This document shows positions 33,944-43,158 of a stretch of DNA of 64,000 bases, one piece after another. The position numbers were made by a program, and so were the translations under genes. Source of the DNA: an uncultured Flavobacteriaceae bacterium (GTDB taxonomy: Bacteria; Bacteroidota; Bacteroidia; Flavobacteriales; Flavobacteriaceae); NCBI GenBank assembly GCA_905381055.1, contig CAJPUR010000015.1, forward strand, positions 1 through 64,000, written 5' to 3'. Every line of letters begins with the position of its first letter. Positions within the stretch are counted from its first letter, which is position 1. A model generated the notes under the pieces. It did no database searches and was not told where the DNA came from. It saw nothing but the letters and a program-made list of their open reading frames with translations.

Positions 33944-34489
33944 TTGAAACGAGGAAACTTAATTATATCTAATCCTTTCATTTTTAACGATAAATATTTT
34001 AATAGATCAGTTATTCTAATAGCTAGTCACGAAATATCCAGTTCAATAGGGTTTGTATTAAATAAACCATTTGATTTAAATTTAAATTCAATAGTACCAG
34101 AAATCCGCCAAAAATTAAAAGTTTTTATCGGGGGACCAGTTGAAACAGATAATTTATTTTTTATTCATAATCGCCCAAATCTAATACCAAATAGCAAAAA
34201 AATTAATAAAAATTTATATTGGGGAGGCGAATTTGAATCAATAATATATTTATTAAATTCCAAATCAATTACTGATAATAATATTAAATTCTTTCTTGGT
34301 TATAGTGGTTGGTCAAAAAATCAATTAAAAAATGAATACAAAACAAATTCATGGATAATAAAAAAAAACATTTATAACGAAAAAATAATTGTTGAAGATC
34401 ATAAAAATATGTGGAGAAATCAAATAAAATTATCTGGATCAAAATATAATATTTGGTTAAATTCTCCTGAAAACCCAAGTTTCAATTAA
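33944..34489 (+). CDS. YqgE/AlgH family protein (UPF0301)
   Basis: 181-aa protein. The family's N-terminal pattern is complete: GNLIISNPFIFND, FNRSVILIASHE, SIGFVLNKPFDLNLN (about 37-51), then KVFIGGPVETDNLFFIH and a GYSGWSKNQLKNE segment (about 118). Only a TTG at 33944 gives the whole domain. That start lies right after the HU terminator T-tract, so there is no room for an ordinary promoter. Function is uncertain; AlgH of Pseudomonas was named as an alginate regulator. It overlaps the convergent aminotransferase gene by 8 bp. Confidence 0.85.
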   Translation: MKRGNLIISNPFIFNDKYFNRSVILIASHEISSSIGFVLNKPFDLNLNSIVPEIRQKLKVFIGGPVETDNLFFIHNRPNLIPNSKKINKNLYWGGEFESIIYLLNSKSITDNNIKFFLGYSGWSKNQLKNEYKTNSWIIKKNIYNEKIIVEDHKNMWRNQIKLSGSKYNIWLNSPENPSFN

Positions 34490-35309
34490 TAAAAGATTTA
34501 AATTCTTCAAAAATTTTAGAAGTTTTATTATTTGAAAATATTTTTTTCTTAAAACTTGAAACACTTTGAAATCCATAATTTACACTAATAATAAATAACT
34601 CATCGCATTTTACAATCTCAAAAGGTGAAAAACTTTCTTCAATAATTTGATAGGTGTCAAAACTTTTCAAATATTTTATCAATTCAAATTTATAAACAGA
34701 ATCATGATGAAATTTATTAGTTGGGGGTGTTATTATGTTATTATTAGATATGCAAAAGACATCTCCAAAAGCTGACCGCACAACCTTATTTTTGTCATTT
34801 AAAATAATTGAATCATCAAGACTATTTTCAAAAGTAAAAACCTTTGATAAAGAAATAACAGAAGAATATTCAATTGTGTTAAATGTTAATTCAGATACTT
34901 TAAAATCATTATAAACATCCATTAAATATTTTCCTTTAAAATGAGTAATAGGTTTGGTTTTTATGACTTCAATTAAATAATTTGACTTTGGAATAATTAT
35001 TTTTTTACTTACTCCCGAGGACTTTGCTACTCTGAAAGAAATCAAATATGATTTTTTGGTGTCATAGAAATCAGAAATAAATTTTACTAAAGTTTCATTC
35101 AATAAATTTGGGGTGAAATCTAAGGGAATATCCATTCTAGAAACCCTCATCAATGATACTAATTGAAAATAATGTTCCTCCCAAAAATATATTTTACCAT
35201 TATCGTATCTTAAAGAAACTGATGCTATAGAATTATATATAAATGAAGAAATTATTTTTTTTGGTACCTCAGAAAAATTAGAGTAATATTTTCCATCTAA
35301 TAAGATCAT
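34482..35309 (-). CDS. aminotransferase class IV-like protein, atypical active site
   Basis: 275-aa protein with the fold-type IV PLP enzyme layout (ADC lyase, BCAT, D-amino acid aminotransferase group): WEEHYFQLVSLMRVSRMDIP near the N-terminus, SYLISFRVAKSSG in the middle, DDSIILNDKNKVV followed by FCISNNNIITPP. The usual segment VxEATSSNIF, whose Glu contacts the PLP ring nitrogen, reads VVRSAFGDVF, so the Glu is Arg. A candidate Schiff-base Lys is in NDFKVSELTF. Either the enzyme is divergent or activity is lost. It lies 9 bp after the START-like gene. Confidence 0.75.
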   Translation of the reverse strand: MILLDGKYYSNFSEVPKKIISSFIYNSIASVSLRYDNGKIYFWEEHYFQLVSLMRVSRMDIPLDFTPNLLNETLVKFISDFYDTKKSYLISFRVAKSSGVSKKIIIPKSNYLIEVIKTKPITHFKGKYLMDVYNDFKVSELTFNTIEYSSVISLSKVFTFENSLDDSIILNDKNKVVRSAFGDVFCISNNNIITPPTNKFHHDSVYKFELIKYLKSFDTYQIIEESFSPFEIVKCDELFIISVNYGFQSVSSFKKKIFSNNKTSKIFEEFKSFIN

Positions 35310-35318
35310 TAATTATTA

Positions 35319-35711
35319 CTAAACAGAACCTAATACTTGTTTTAAATCTGAAACTAAATTATCCCACAACATTTTTGATTCTTCTATTTCATCTTGATCA
35401 GAATAATCACTTACAATTAAGGATACATCTTTAGTTATCTCATCAACCAAGATCTTAAATTCGAAGAAATAATCATCTTGATCTTTTTCGCCATTTATCC
35501 ACCTAAATCTTACTCTTTCATTAATTTTTTTTTGTATTAATTTAGCTGACTCTTCACTATCATTCCATATAAAAGTAAAATCTTCTCCTCTAGAATTTAC
35601 ATTATCAGCAAACCATTCAGAAAGACCAGAGGGGGTTGAAAGATACTGAAATAGTAGTTGAGGTGAAGCATGAAAATCATATTCAATACTAAAAAAAATT
35701 TTACTGGACAT
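35319..35711 (-). CDS. START-like domain protein (flavobacterial SRPBCC family)
   Basis: 130 aa from the ATG at 35711; a start at 35783 would add a hydrophobic, low-complexity 24-residue leader not seen in the family. The protein begins MSSKIFFSIEYDFHASPQLL, has the helix LFQYLSTPSGLSEWFADNVN, then TFIWNDSEESAKLIQK, FRWING and FEFKI, and ends with a helix LWDNLVSDLKQVLG. This is the AHSA1/START-like family found beside the class IV aminotransferase gene in Flavobacteria. Ligand and role are unknown. Confidence 0.85.
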   Translation of the reverse strand: MSSKIFFSIEYDFHASPQLLFQYLSTPSGLSEWFADNVNSRGEDFTFIWNDSEESAKLIQKKINERVRFRWINGEKDQDDYFFEFKILVDEITKDVSLIVSDYSDQDEIEESKMLWDNLVSDLKQVLGSV

Positions 35712-35811
35712 TAATTCAATTTTTTGTAATATATTAAAAAAAAAGATACAGAAATCATTAAAATTCTTTTTTTTTTTAATCATCTAACTTAAAGATGTTA
35801 AATTATGTTTT

Positions 35812-35819
35812 TATATTTG
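35812..35819 (+). promoter_or_regulatory. likely -7 element of the tRNA-Met promoter
   Basis: TATATTTG fits the Bacteroidetes -7 consensus and lies 15 bp before the tRNA. At the expected -33 place (35790-35792) the sequence is TAA instead of TTG, so the match is partial. Confidence 0.5.
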
Positions 35820-35834
35820 CTCACATTCGAAATT

Positions 35835-35908
35835 GGCGAGGTAGCTCAGCAGGTTAGAGCGTCGGATTCATAACCCGGAGGTCGGGAGTTCAAGTCTCCC
35901 TCTCGCTA
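35835..35908 (+). tRNA. tRNA-Met (CAT), elongator type
   Basis: 74-nt cloverleaf. Acceptor GGCGAGG pairs with TCTCGCT (G-U at both ends), the D arm is GCTC...GAGC, the anticodon loop is TTCATAA with CAT at the centre, and the T arm is GGGAG TTCAAGT CTCCC; the discriminator is A. CCA is not encoded. A paired first base and absence of three G-C pairs in the anticodon stem argue against an initiator. A CAT anticodon could also be tRNA-Ile2, but the body resembles flavobacterial elongator Met. Confidence 0.93.
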
Positions 35909-35962
35909 CAAAAAATCTCATTTTTTTTATTTTTGTTTTTTTATAATATTATCTTGTAAAAT

Positions 35963-37351
35963 ATGACCGAAAAAAAAATAATAGCCAATCTAAAAAAAAT
36001 TTTAAATCCAAATTCAATTATAACAGGTAATGATTTAAAGCAAAGATTTTATCACATATGGAAGATGAATGTCCCTCTTGAAGCAGTTGCAGTTCTTCTT
36101 CCCAAGAACACCAAAGAGGTTTCTAAAATTATGCATTTTTGTAATCATAATAATCAAGAAATAATTATACATGGTGGATTGACAAATCTTGTAGGTGGAA
36201 CTGAAACTAAAAAAAAACAACTAGTTCTTTCTTTAGAAAAAATGAATAACATTGAGGATCTGGATCAGGAAAGTAGAACTATTACAAGCCAATCTGGAGT
36301 TATTATTGAAGATTTGATCAATGCTGCTTCTGAGAAAAATCTTTTATTACCATTGAATTTTGGAGCAAAAGGTTCAGCTCAAATTGGTGGAGCTATTTCA
36401 ACAAACGCAGGAGGATTGAGAGTATTTAAATTTGGGATGATACGTCATATGATACTAGGGCTTGAAGTTGTTCTTCCCGATGGAACAATACTTTCATCAA
36501 TGAAAAAGATTTTAAAAGACAATTCTGGCTATGACTTAAAACAATTATTTATTGGATCTGAAGGGACCCTGGGAGTAGTTACAAAAGTTATACTTAGACT
36601 TCATGAAAAACCATCCTCTCGGACCTCAGCAATTGCTGGAATTAATGAATATTCAAATGTTATAAAACTATTAAAATATCTTGAAAAAGAATTATCAGGT
36701 GCACTCTCTGGATTTGAAATAATGTGGAAAAATACTTACGATTTAATGACACTCGAACCATCTATACTTAAAGCTCCAATTCCCAAAAATTATAAATACT
36801 ACATTTTCATTGAAACACTTGGAAGTGATATTCAAAATGATTATCAACTTTTAGAGAACTTAATTGAAAATGCTCTTGAAAAAAAAATAATTGAAGATGC
36901 AGCAATGGCAAGTTCTGACAAAGAACTCAACAATCTTTGGCAAATACGTGAAGATGTTTCGATTTTAGATTCAAATTCAAATAATTCTCAACATTTTGAC
37001 ATAAGTATACCAATACCAAAAATTGGAGAAATAATTGATTCTATTTGTATAGAATTAAATAAACTCCAATTTGTTGAAAAAATATTCATTTTTGGTCATG
37101 TAGCCGATGGTAATATTCATTTCATAATTGGAAAAAAAAACAATTCAATTGAATCAATTGAAAAAATCAATAAAATAGTCTATTCTCCACTTAAAGAAAA
37201 TAATGGTTCTATTTCTGCAGAACATGGAATTGGTCTTCACAAAAAAAAATATCTGAAAACTACTAGAAATGATGAAGAAATAAAACTGATGAAAAAATTA
37301 AAAAAATTGTTTGATCCCAAAATGATACTCAATCCAAAAAGAATAATTTAG
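35963..37351 (+). CDS. GlcD-type FAD-binding 2-hydroxyacid oxidase/dehydrogenase
   Basis: 462-aa flavoprotein. The N-terminal FAD_binding_4 domain has IHGGLTNLVGG (about 72), GGAISTNAGGLRVFKFG (about 140) and GSEGTLGVVTKV (about 196). The C-terminal FAD-oxidase domain has the metal-binding FGHVADGNIHF (about 380) and AEHGIGLHKKKYL (about 420). Members oxidise D-lactate, glycolate or D-2-hydroxyglutarate and pass electrons to quinone, ETF or cytochrome. Which acid is used is not evident. It follows tRNA-Met and is convergent with the TetR gene, 8 bp apart. Confidence 0.9.
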   Translation: MTEKKIIANLKKILNPNSIITGNDLKQRFYHIWKMNVPLEAVAVLLPKNTKEVSKIMHFCNHNNQEIIIHGGLTNLVGGTETKKKQLVLSLEKMNNIEDLDQESRTITSQSGVIIEDLINAASEKNLLLPLNFGAKGSAQIGGAISTNAGGLRVFKFGMIRHMILGLEVVLPDGTILSSMKKILKDNSGYDLKQLFIGSEGTLGVVTKVILRLHEKPSSRTSAIAGINEYSNVIKLLKYLEKELSGALSGFEIMWKNTYDLMTLEPSILKAPIPKNYKYYIFIETLGSDIQNDYQLLENLIENALEKKIIEDAAMASSDKELNNLWQIREDVSILDSNSNNSQHFDISIPIPKIGEIIDSICIELNKLQFVEKIFIFGHVADGNIHFIIGKKNNSIESIEKINKIVYSPLKENNGSISAEHGIGLHKKKYLKTTRNDEEIKLMKKLKKLFDPKMILNPKRII

Positions 37352-37359
37352 GTAAATTT

Positions 37360-38019
37360 TTAAATTTTTGAATTCATAATTTCAAAATTTGATTCAAAAG
37401 ACATACCGATACTTTTATAATATTTATCTCCAAAATACTTTTTAAATGCCTTTAAACCTTTAATCGTAAAAAATGGTAGTAATAAACTCCAAATCATTCT
37501 TCCTGCATCTTCTGACTCTTTCTCTCCAAATGTCCTTTGCTGAAAAAACCAATAGTTACTTACCATCCAGACTGAAAAAGCTAGGTTATTATATGTCCCA
37601 GGAATAGCTTCAGGCTTAAAATTACCAATTTGAATTGAGAAAAGAATTGTGGCTTTATTTTGTTCTACTGAACTTAACATCATATCTCTGAATTTACTTT
37701 TAATTATTGGATGTGATGATAAATGTGTATTCAAAAAAATAAATGAATATTTCTTTTGAAGTTTGTTAAATATTTTAATCTCATTATAAATATTCTCAAA
37801 CGATGGTAAGATTGTTGTTTTTTGCTTCTCATTCTCAAATTCAATCCACATTTGATTTGAAATATATTTCAACAAAAATTCTTTGTCTTTAAAATGATAA
37901 GTTAAATTTCCCCTACTTATTTTTAAATAATTAGCTAACTCTTGAAAGGAAATAGAATTGTATCCATACTTATTAAAAATCTTAATTGATGTAATGAATA
38001 TTCTTTCTTTAGTTTTCAT
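37360..38019 (-). CDS. TetR/AcrR family transcriptional regulator
   Basis: 219 aa. The DNA-binding domain is at the N-terminus: RIFITSIKIFNKYGYNSISFQELANYLKISRGNLTYHFKDKEFLL, split here as helix 1 (about 5-17), the turn NYLKISRGN (about 29-37) and TYHFKDKE. The remaining residues form a helical ligand domain of the kind seen in lipid or acyl-CoA-responsive members. It is transcribed away from the acyl-CoA carboxylase genes, and a palindrome lies between the starts, so it most likely represses both itself and the carboxylase operon. Confidence 0.9.
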   Translation of the reverse strand: MKTKERIFITSIKIFNKYGYNSISFQELANYLKISRGNLTYHFKDKEFLLKYISNQMWIEFENEKQKTTILPSFENIYNEIKIFNKLQKKYSFIFLNTHLSSHPIIKSKFRDMMLSSVEQNKATILFSIQIGNFKPEAIPGTYNNLAFSVWMVSNYWFFQQRTFGEKESEDAGRMIWSLLLPFFTIKGLKAFKKYFGDKYYKSIGMSFESNFEIMNSKI

Positions 38020-38056
38020 ATAAATTTATAATCAAATATAAAAAAATAATTTGTAT

Positions 38057-38072
38057 TAGTCGAAAACGACTA
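38057..38072. promoter_or_regulatory. palindromic operator between tetR-type and acyl-CoA carboxylase genes
   Basis: TAGTCGAAAACGACTA is a perfect inverted repeat (6-bp arms, 4-bp centre), and another CGACTA half-site lies at 38089-38094. TATATTTG on the minus strand (38040-38033) and TATATTTA on the plus strand (38081-38088) are candidate -7 elements for the two directions; their -33 regions both fall on the palindrome. Binding here would shut both promoters. The regulator identity is inferred from position. Confidence 0.8.
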
Positions 38073-38109
38073 TTTTTATTTATATTTACGACTAAATTTA
38101 TTTGTAAAA

Positions 38110-39711
38110 ATGTCTACTTTAAAATCAAATGTTCAAATAAACAGCCAAAAAAGTCAAGAAAACAAAAAAAAGTGGCTCAAAATAATTGAAAAATTAAATG
38201 GAAATTATAAAAAAAGTAAATTCGAGGGTAGTTCTAAACAAATTATCAGAGCAAGAGAAAGAAAAAAACTTTTAGCAAGAGAAAGAATTGAACTTATTCT
38301 TGATATTGATAGTCCTTTTATTGAATTGATGCCTCTTTCTGGCATGAATTACGAAAATGGATTTGGACCAGGAGGAACTAATATTTGTGGAATAGGATTG
38401 GTTAATAATAAATTATGTGCCATTAATTCAAACGTTGGAACAAGAAAAGGAGGCTCCGTTGACTTTCCAACAGTTAAAAAGAATTCAAGAATGAATCAAA
38501 TTATTATTGAAAATAAACTACCAACTATTAATCTAGTCGAAAGTGGCGGAGCAAACCTTCAAGATCAGGCAATGTTATTTAATTTAGTAGGAGAAAGCTT
38601 TAGAGAAATAACAAGAAGATCTAAGATTGGTTTGTCGACTGTCTCAATTGTTTTTGGCAATGCTACTGCAGGCGGAGCATATGTCCCTGGAATGTCAGAT
38701 TTTAGTATCTTTCAAAAAAAAGCTGCAAATGTCTTCTTAGCTGGACCACCCTTAGTTAAAATGGCAACAAATGAAATTTCTACCACGGAAGAACTTGGTG
38801 GAGCTGAAATGCACTCAAAAAAATCTGGTGTATCTGACTATTTGGCAGAAAACGAATACGATGGAATTAGAATTGCTAGAGAAATTATGAAAATAATTAA
38901 AATTCCTAAAGCACATTTCATTCCGAAAAAAAAAATAAAACCTCCAAAATTTTCTGAGGAAGAAATTTTAAATATTATTCCTGTAAATAATAAAATACCA
39001 TGGGATATAAGAGAATTAATAACTAGAATTATTGATGATTCTGAATTTTCAGAATTTAAAGAACTTTATGGACCAACTATTGTTACAGGATGGGGAGAAT
39101 TACACGGATATCCAATTGGAATAATTGCTAATAATGGAGTGATTTTTTCAGAATCCGCAAATAAAGCTACTCAATTCATTCAACTTTGTAATCAAAATAA
39201 TATTCCAATAATATTTCTTCAAAATACAACTGGATTTATTGTTGGAAAGGAATATGAAGAAGGAGGAATAATTAAAAATGGGGCGAAACTGATTAATGCA
39301 GTTTCAAATAGTAAAGTCCCTTCAATTACAATTATGACAGGCAATTCATATGGTGCAGGCAATTATGGAATGAATGGAAGATCATTTGAACCCAGGTTTT
39401 TATTTACTTACCCGCATTCAAAAATAGCAGTCATGGGATCTGAACAATTAGCAGGAGTTATGGAAATCATAAGAACTTCATCAGCAAAATCACTTGGTAA
39501 AAAAATAAATAAGAAAGAAGAAAAAGATTTTAAAAATAAATTAATTTCTGAGGTTGAAAGTAAAGCATCTGCATATTATTCGACTGATCAAATTTGGGAT
39601 GACGGAATAATTGATCCAAGAGAAACAAGAAATTATTTAGGTTTTTGTCTAACAGTAGTCTATAATCAAAAAATAAAGGGATCAAAAAAATATGGAATCT
39701 GGAGGCATTAA
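38110..39711 (+). CDS. biotin-dependent acyl-CoA carboxylase, carboxyltransferase (beta) subunit
   Basis: 533 aa, with N- and C-terminal carboxyltransferase halves. N-half: ARERIELILD, ESGGANLQDQ (about 143), NATAGGAYVPGMSD (about 187), FLAGPPLVKMAT and EELGGAEMHSKKSGVSDYLAE. C-half: IFLQNTTGF, GNSYGAGNYGMNGR (about 414) and KIAVMGSEQLAGVM. The pattern is closest to methylcrotonyl-CoA or geranyl-CoA carboxylase beta subunits, though propionyl-CoA types share much of it. It pairs with the biotin carboxylase gene 24 bp downstream. A leucine or isoprenoid breakdown role is likely, but other genes of those pathways are not in the window. Confidence 0.92.
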   Translation: MSTLKSNVQINSQKSQENKKKWLKIIEKLNGNYKKSKFEGSSKQIIRARERKKLLARERIELILDIDSPFIELMPLSGMNYENGFGPGGTNICGIGLVNNKLCAINSNVGTRKGGSVDFPTVKKNSRMNQIIIENKLPTINLVESGGANLQDQAMLFNLVGESFREITRRSKIGLSTVSIVFGNATAGGAYVPGMSDFSIFQKKAANVFLAGPPLVKMATNEISTTEELGGAEMHSKKSGVSDYLAENEYDGIRIAREIMKIIKIPKAHFIPKKKIKPPKFSEEEILNIIPVNNKIPWDIRELITRIIDDSEFSEFKELYGPTIVTGWGELHGYPIGIIANNGVIFSESANKATQFIQLCNQNNIPIIFLQNTTGFIVGKEYEEGGIIKNGAKLINAVSNSKVPSITIMTGNSYGAGNYGMNGRSFEPRFLFTYPHSKIAVMGSEQLAGVMEIIRTSSAKSLGKKINKKEEKDFKNKLISEVESKASAYYSTDQIWDDGIIDPRETRNYLGFCLTVVYNQKIKGSKKYGIWRH

Positions 39712-39735
39712 ATCATCTTGACTAAAAATTATTAT

Positions 39736-41709
39736 ATGAAAGAAATTAATTCAATATTAATTGCCAATAGAAGTGAAATTGCTTTAAGAATTATTAAAAC
39801 ATGCAAATCACTTGGTATCAAAACTATCTCAATTTATTCTGAGTCAGATAAAGATGCTCTATATGTAATTAATTCTGATAAAGCTATTTTTATTGGAGAT
39901 AACAACCCAACTAAATCTTATCTAAACATAAATCTAATAATTGAAATTGCAAAAGAACATAAAGTTGACGCTATCCACCCAGGATATGGTTTTTTATCCG
40001 AAAACTCAAATTTTGCAAAAAAATGCCTTAAAAATGATATAATTTTTATTGGACCAAATCACAAAATAATTGAAGATATGGGTTCCAAGTCTAAAGCAAA
40101 AAAAATAATGAAATTAATAGGAGTTCCAATAATTGATGGATATAATGGAAAGAATCAGTCAATTAAAAAGCTCACCGAAGAATCTGAAAAAATTGGATTT
40201 CCAATTTTAATAAAACCATCGTCTGGTGGAGGAGGTAAAGGTATGAGAATAATTAATAAAAAAACTGAGTTAAAGAGGTCTATTTTGAGTGCCCAAAGAG
40301 AGGCAAAAAATTCATTTGGATCCTCTGAATTAATTATTGAAAAATACATTCCCAGAGGCAGACATATAGAATTTCAAATCCTAGGCGATAAATACGGAAA
40401 TGGTATACATATTTTTGAAAGAGAGTGTACAATTCAAAGAAGATATCAAAAAATAATTGAAGAAAGTCCATCTCCAATAATGGATAATGAGCTCAGATTG
40501 AAAATGGGTGAAGAAGCTTTGAAAATTATTAAAAAATTAAATTATGATAATGCTGGAACTATTGAGTTTATTTATGATGAAAAAAATAAAAAATATTATT
40601 TCTTAGAGGTAAATACAAGACTTCAGGTTGAACATACAGTTTCAGAAATGATTACAGGATTAGATTTAGTAGAATTACAAATAAAAATAAGTAAAGGTGA
40701 AAGATTAAATATTAAACAAGAAAAACTAAAAAAAAACGGATATGCCATTCAATGCCGAATTTATGCTGAAGATCCAAAAAATAATTTTTTACCTCAAAGT
40801 GGAAAAATAATATTTTTCAAAACTCCTGAAATTAATGGATTGAGAGTTGACACTGGAGTTAAATCAAAATCTGAAATAAGTATCCATTACGACCCAATGA
40901 TTGCAAAATTTATAGTTTGGGCAGAAAATAGAAAAATGGCTCATAGCATAATGAAATATACATTAGAAAAAACAAAATGTCTTGGAATTAAAACTAATTT
41001 AAAATTTTTAAAAGAAATTCTAGATAATAAAAATTTTGAAAATGGAGATTACGATATCAACTTCTTAGATAGATTAATTTTAAAAAAAAATAAAAATTCA
41101 ATAAATGAAAAGCCATTAATTGCGGGGATTTTATTTGATTGGATCATAAGAAATAAAAAAAGAAAGATTTTAAAAAATATTCCCTCTGGATGGAGAAATA
41201 ATTTTTATAAACCACAAACTCATTATGTGAATTTTAATGATAAATCAATAAAAATATCATATAAATTAAATAAAAATGATTTTATTTTTTATTCTCTTAA
41301 ATTTAAATTCGTTGTAAAAATTATTAAAACCAGTAAAAATAATTTGTGGATCGAATTTGACGGGGTTCAGGAAAAATTTAAAATATTTAAAAGCAATAAT
41401 CAATTTTTTATTCACAATATAAAATGTGGAAATATCTCAATGGAAATTCAAGATAGACTTCCTTTGGTTTCCAAAAATAAATTGAAAGGAACTTATCTTT
41501 CACCAATGCCATCGAAAATCATCAAGTTATTAGTTAAAGTTGGTCAAAAAATTGAGGCTAATGAACCTCTTATAATTTTATCATCCATGAAAATGGAAAA
41601 TACAATTTTTTCAAATAAAAAGGGATCAGTAGAAGAAATTAGAGTTAAAGAAGGTCAAAATGTAGAAAAGGATACTTTACTTATTAATATTAATGAAATT
41701 GAAAAATAA
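39736..41709 (+). CDS. biotin-dependent acyl-CoA carboxylase, biotin carboxylase plus biotinyl domain (alpha) subunit
   Basis: About 657 aa from ATG 39736; TTG at 39718 would add six residues. It has a biotin carboxylase domain: SILIANRSEIALRII, HPGYGFLSENSNFA, the ATP-grasp loop KPSSGGGGKGM (about 160), FLEVNTRLQVEHTVSE (about 290) and the carboxylase C-domain AIQCRIYAEDP. A linker region as in methylcrotonyl-CoA carboxylase alpha follows, and the C-terminal biotinyl domain carries SSMKMEN, whose Lys is biotinylated. It forms the holoenzyme with the upstream beta subunit and should be controlled by the divergent TetR protein. Confidence 0.93.
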   Translation: MKEINSILIANRSEIALRIIKTCKSLGIKTISIYSESDKDALYVINSDKAIFIGDNNPTKSYLNINLIIEIAKEHKVDAIHPGYGFLSENSNFAKKCLKNDIIFIGPNHKIIEDMGSKSKAKKIMKLIGVPIIDGYNGKNQSIKKLTEESEKIGFPILIKPSSGGGGKGMRIINKKTELKRSILSAQREAKNSFGSSELIIEKYIPRGRHIEFQILGDKYGNGIHIFERECTIQRRYQKIIEESPSPIMDNELRLKMGEEALKIIKKLNYDNAGTIEFIYDEKNKKYYFLEVNTRLQVEHTVSEMITGLDLVELQIKISKGERLNIKQEKLKKNGYAIQCRIYAEDPKNNFLPQSGKIIFFKTPEINGLRVDTGVKSKSEISIHYDPMIAKFIVWAENRKMAHSIMKYTLEKTKCLGIKTNLKFLKEILDNKNFENGDYDINFLDRLILKKNKNSINEKPLIAGILFDWIIRNKKRKILKNIPSGWRNNFYKPQTHYVNFNDKSIKISYKLNKNDFIFYSLKFKFVVKIIKTSKNNLWIEFDGVQEKFKIFKSNNQFFIHNIKCGNISMEIQDRLPLVSKNKLKGTYLSPMPSKIIKLLVKVGQKIEANEPLIILSSMKMENTIFSNKKGSVEEIRVKEGQNVEKDTLLININEIEK

Positions 41710-41737
41710 AATACCCTAATAAAGTATTGAAATATTT

Positions 41738-43114
41738 CTAACCAATTTTTTTACTTATTACAGATAATAAATTATTAAGCGGATATGATGACTGCACTCT
41801 TTTGTCAAGATCCTTTAAAATAAATTCTTTCGACACTAATTCATTTTTCCCAATAATTATTACATAGGGAATATTTTTCTTATTTGCATAAGACAATTGA
41901 TTATTTATTCTTACAAAATCAGGATAAAACTCTGTTCTAATTTCTTTATCTCTTAAATTCCTTAATATATCAAAACAAATTTTCTCAGTTTCATTACCAA
42001 AATTAGCAATTAAAACTTGTGTTGTAATATTTGTAAGTTCAGGAAAAACTCCTAATTCATTCATTAATAAATAAATCCGATCAAATCCGAAAGAAACGCC
42101 TACACCACTCATGTTTTTTAAACCAAAAGTACTAGTTAAGTCGTCATATCTTCCTCCACCCCCAATTGATCCAATACCGTCATTTTTAGTGTAAGAAATT
42201 TCAAAAATAGAACCAGTGTAATAATCAAGACCTCTGGCTAGAGTCAAATCAAATTCAATTTTAAAATTATCTGATGATTGAATAAAATCATTATTTAATA
42301 TTTGATTAATGTCATTAAGACCATTGTTTTCAGTAAAAGAAGTACCTAAAAATTCTGAAATACTTTTAAGTTTAAATTCATTACTACCCTCAAGATTTAA
42401 TAAATATTTTAAGTCTGAAAGTTTTGAAGTAGAAATATCTTCTTTTCTCAAAAGATCAATAATTCCTTTTGAGCCAATTTTATCAAACTTATCTAAGATA
42501 GTTGTAAAGTTCTTGAAATTATTTTTAAAACCAATTTTTTTAGAAATATCATAAAGAATTTTTCTATGATTAATTTTAATTGTTATATGTTTTAGATCTA
42601 ACTTATTAAAGACTTCAGCACATAATAAAATCAAATCAACTTCCAAAAAAAGTGAATCACTTCCAATAATATCAGCATCACATTGAAGAAACTCTTGAAA
42701 TCTTCCATACTGTGGTCTATCTGCCCTCCAAACTGGCTGAATCTGATACCTTTTAAAAGGAAAGTTTATTGCGTTTTGATTTTTTGAAACATATCTAGCA
42801 AAAGGAATTGTTAGGTCATACCTTAAGGCCTTTTCTGAAATAGATTTAGAAAATTGAGAAATATTATTTGATTTTAATGACCTTATATCAGCTTTTTTTA
42901 ATTTTTCTCCAGAATTTAAAATTTTAAAAATAAGCCTATCCCCTTCTTCGCTGTAGTTACCTCTTAAAATTTCTAATTTTTCAAATGAAGGAGTTTCAAT
43001 TGGTTCAAATCCGAATTTTTCATAGGATAATTTTATTTTTTCTTTCATATAGTTTCTCCTTGAAACTTCTGTAGGAGAAAAATCTCTAGTTCCCTTAGGT
43101 AATATTGGTTTCAT
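41738..43114 (-). CDS. hisS: histidyl-tRNA synthetase
   Basis: 458-aa class II aminoacyl-tRNA synthetase. It begins KPILPKGTRDFSPTEV; motif 2 region FRRYQIQPVWRADRPQYGR-like text is at about 120-140 (FKRYQIQPVWRADRPQ), followed by EFLQCDADIIG. The histidine-specific LARGLDYYTGSIFE (about 292) and GSIGGGGRYDDL (about 316) are clear, and the C-terminal anticodon-binding domain follows (VLIANFG). Length and motifs are normal. It lies 44 bp after the DUF6495 gene on the same strand. Confidence 0.97.
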   Translation of the reverse strand: MKPILPKGTRDFSPTEVSRRNYMKEKIKLSYEKFGFEPIETPSFEKLEILRGNYSEEGDRLIFKILNSGEKLKKADIRSLKSNNISQFSKSISEKALRYDLTIPFARYVSKNQNAINFPFKRYQIQPVWRADRPQYGRFQEFLQCDADIIGSDSLFLEVDLILLCAEVFNKLDLKHITIKINHRKILYDISKKIGFKNNFKNFTTILDKFDKIGSKGIIDLLRKEDISTSKLSDLKYLLNLEGSNEFKLKSISEFLGTSFTENNGLNDINQILNNDFIQSSDNFKIEFDLTLARGLDYYTGSIFEISYTKNDGIGSIGGGGRYDDLTSTFGLKNMSGVGVSFGFDRIYLLMNELGVFPELTNITTQVLIANFGNETEKICFDILRNLRDKEIRTEFYPDFVRINNQLSYANKKNIPYVIIIGKNELVSKEFILKDLDKRVQSSYPLNNLLSVISKKIG

Positions 43115-43158
43115 TTGTAAAAGTAAATTCTAATACAAATATGATATATTTAGAATGT

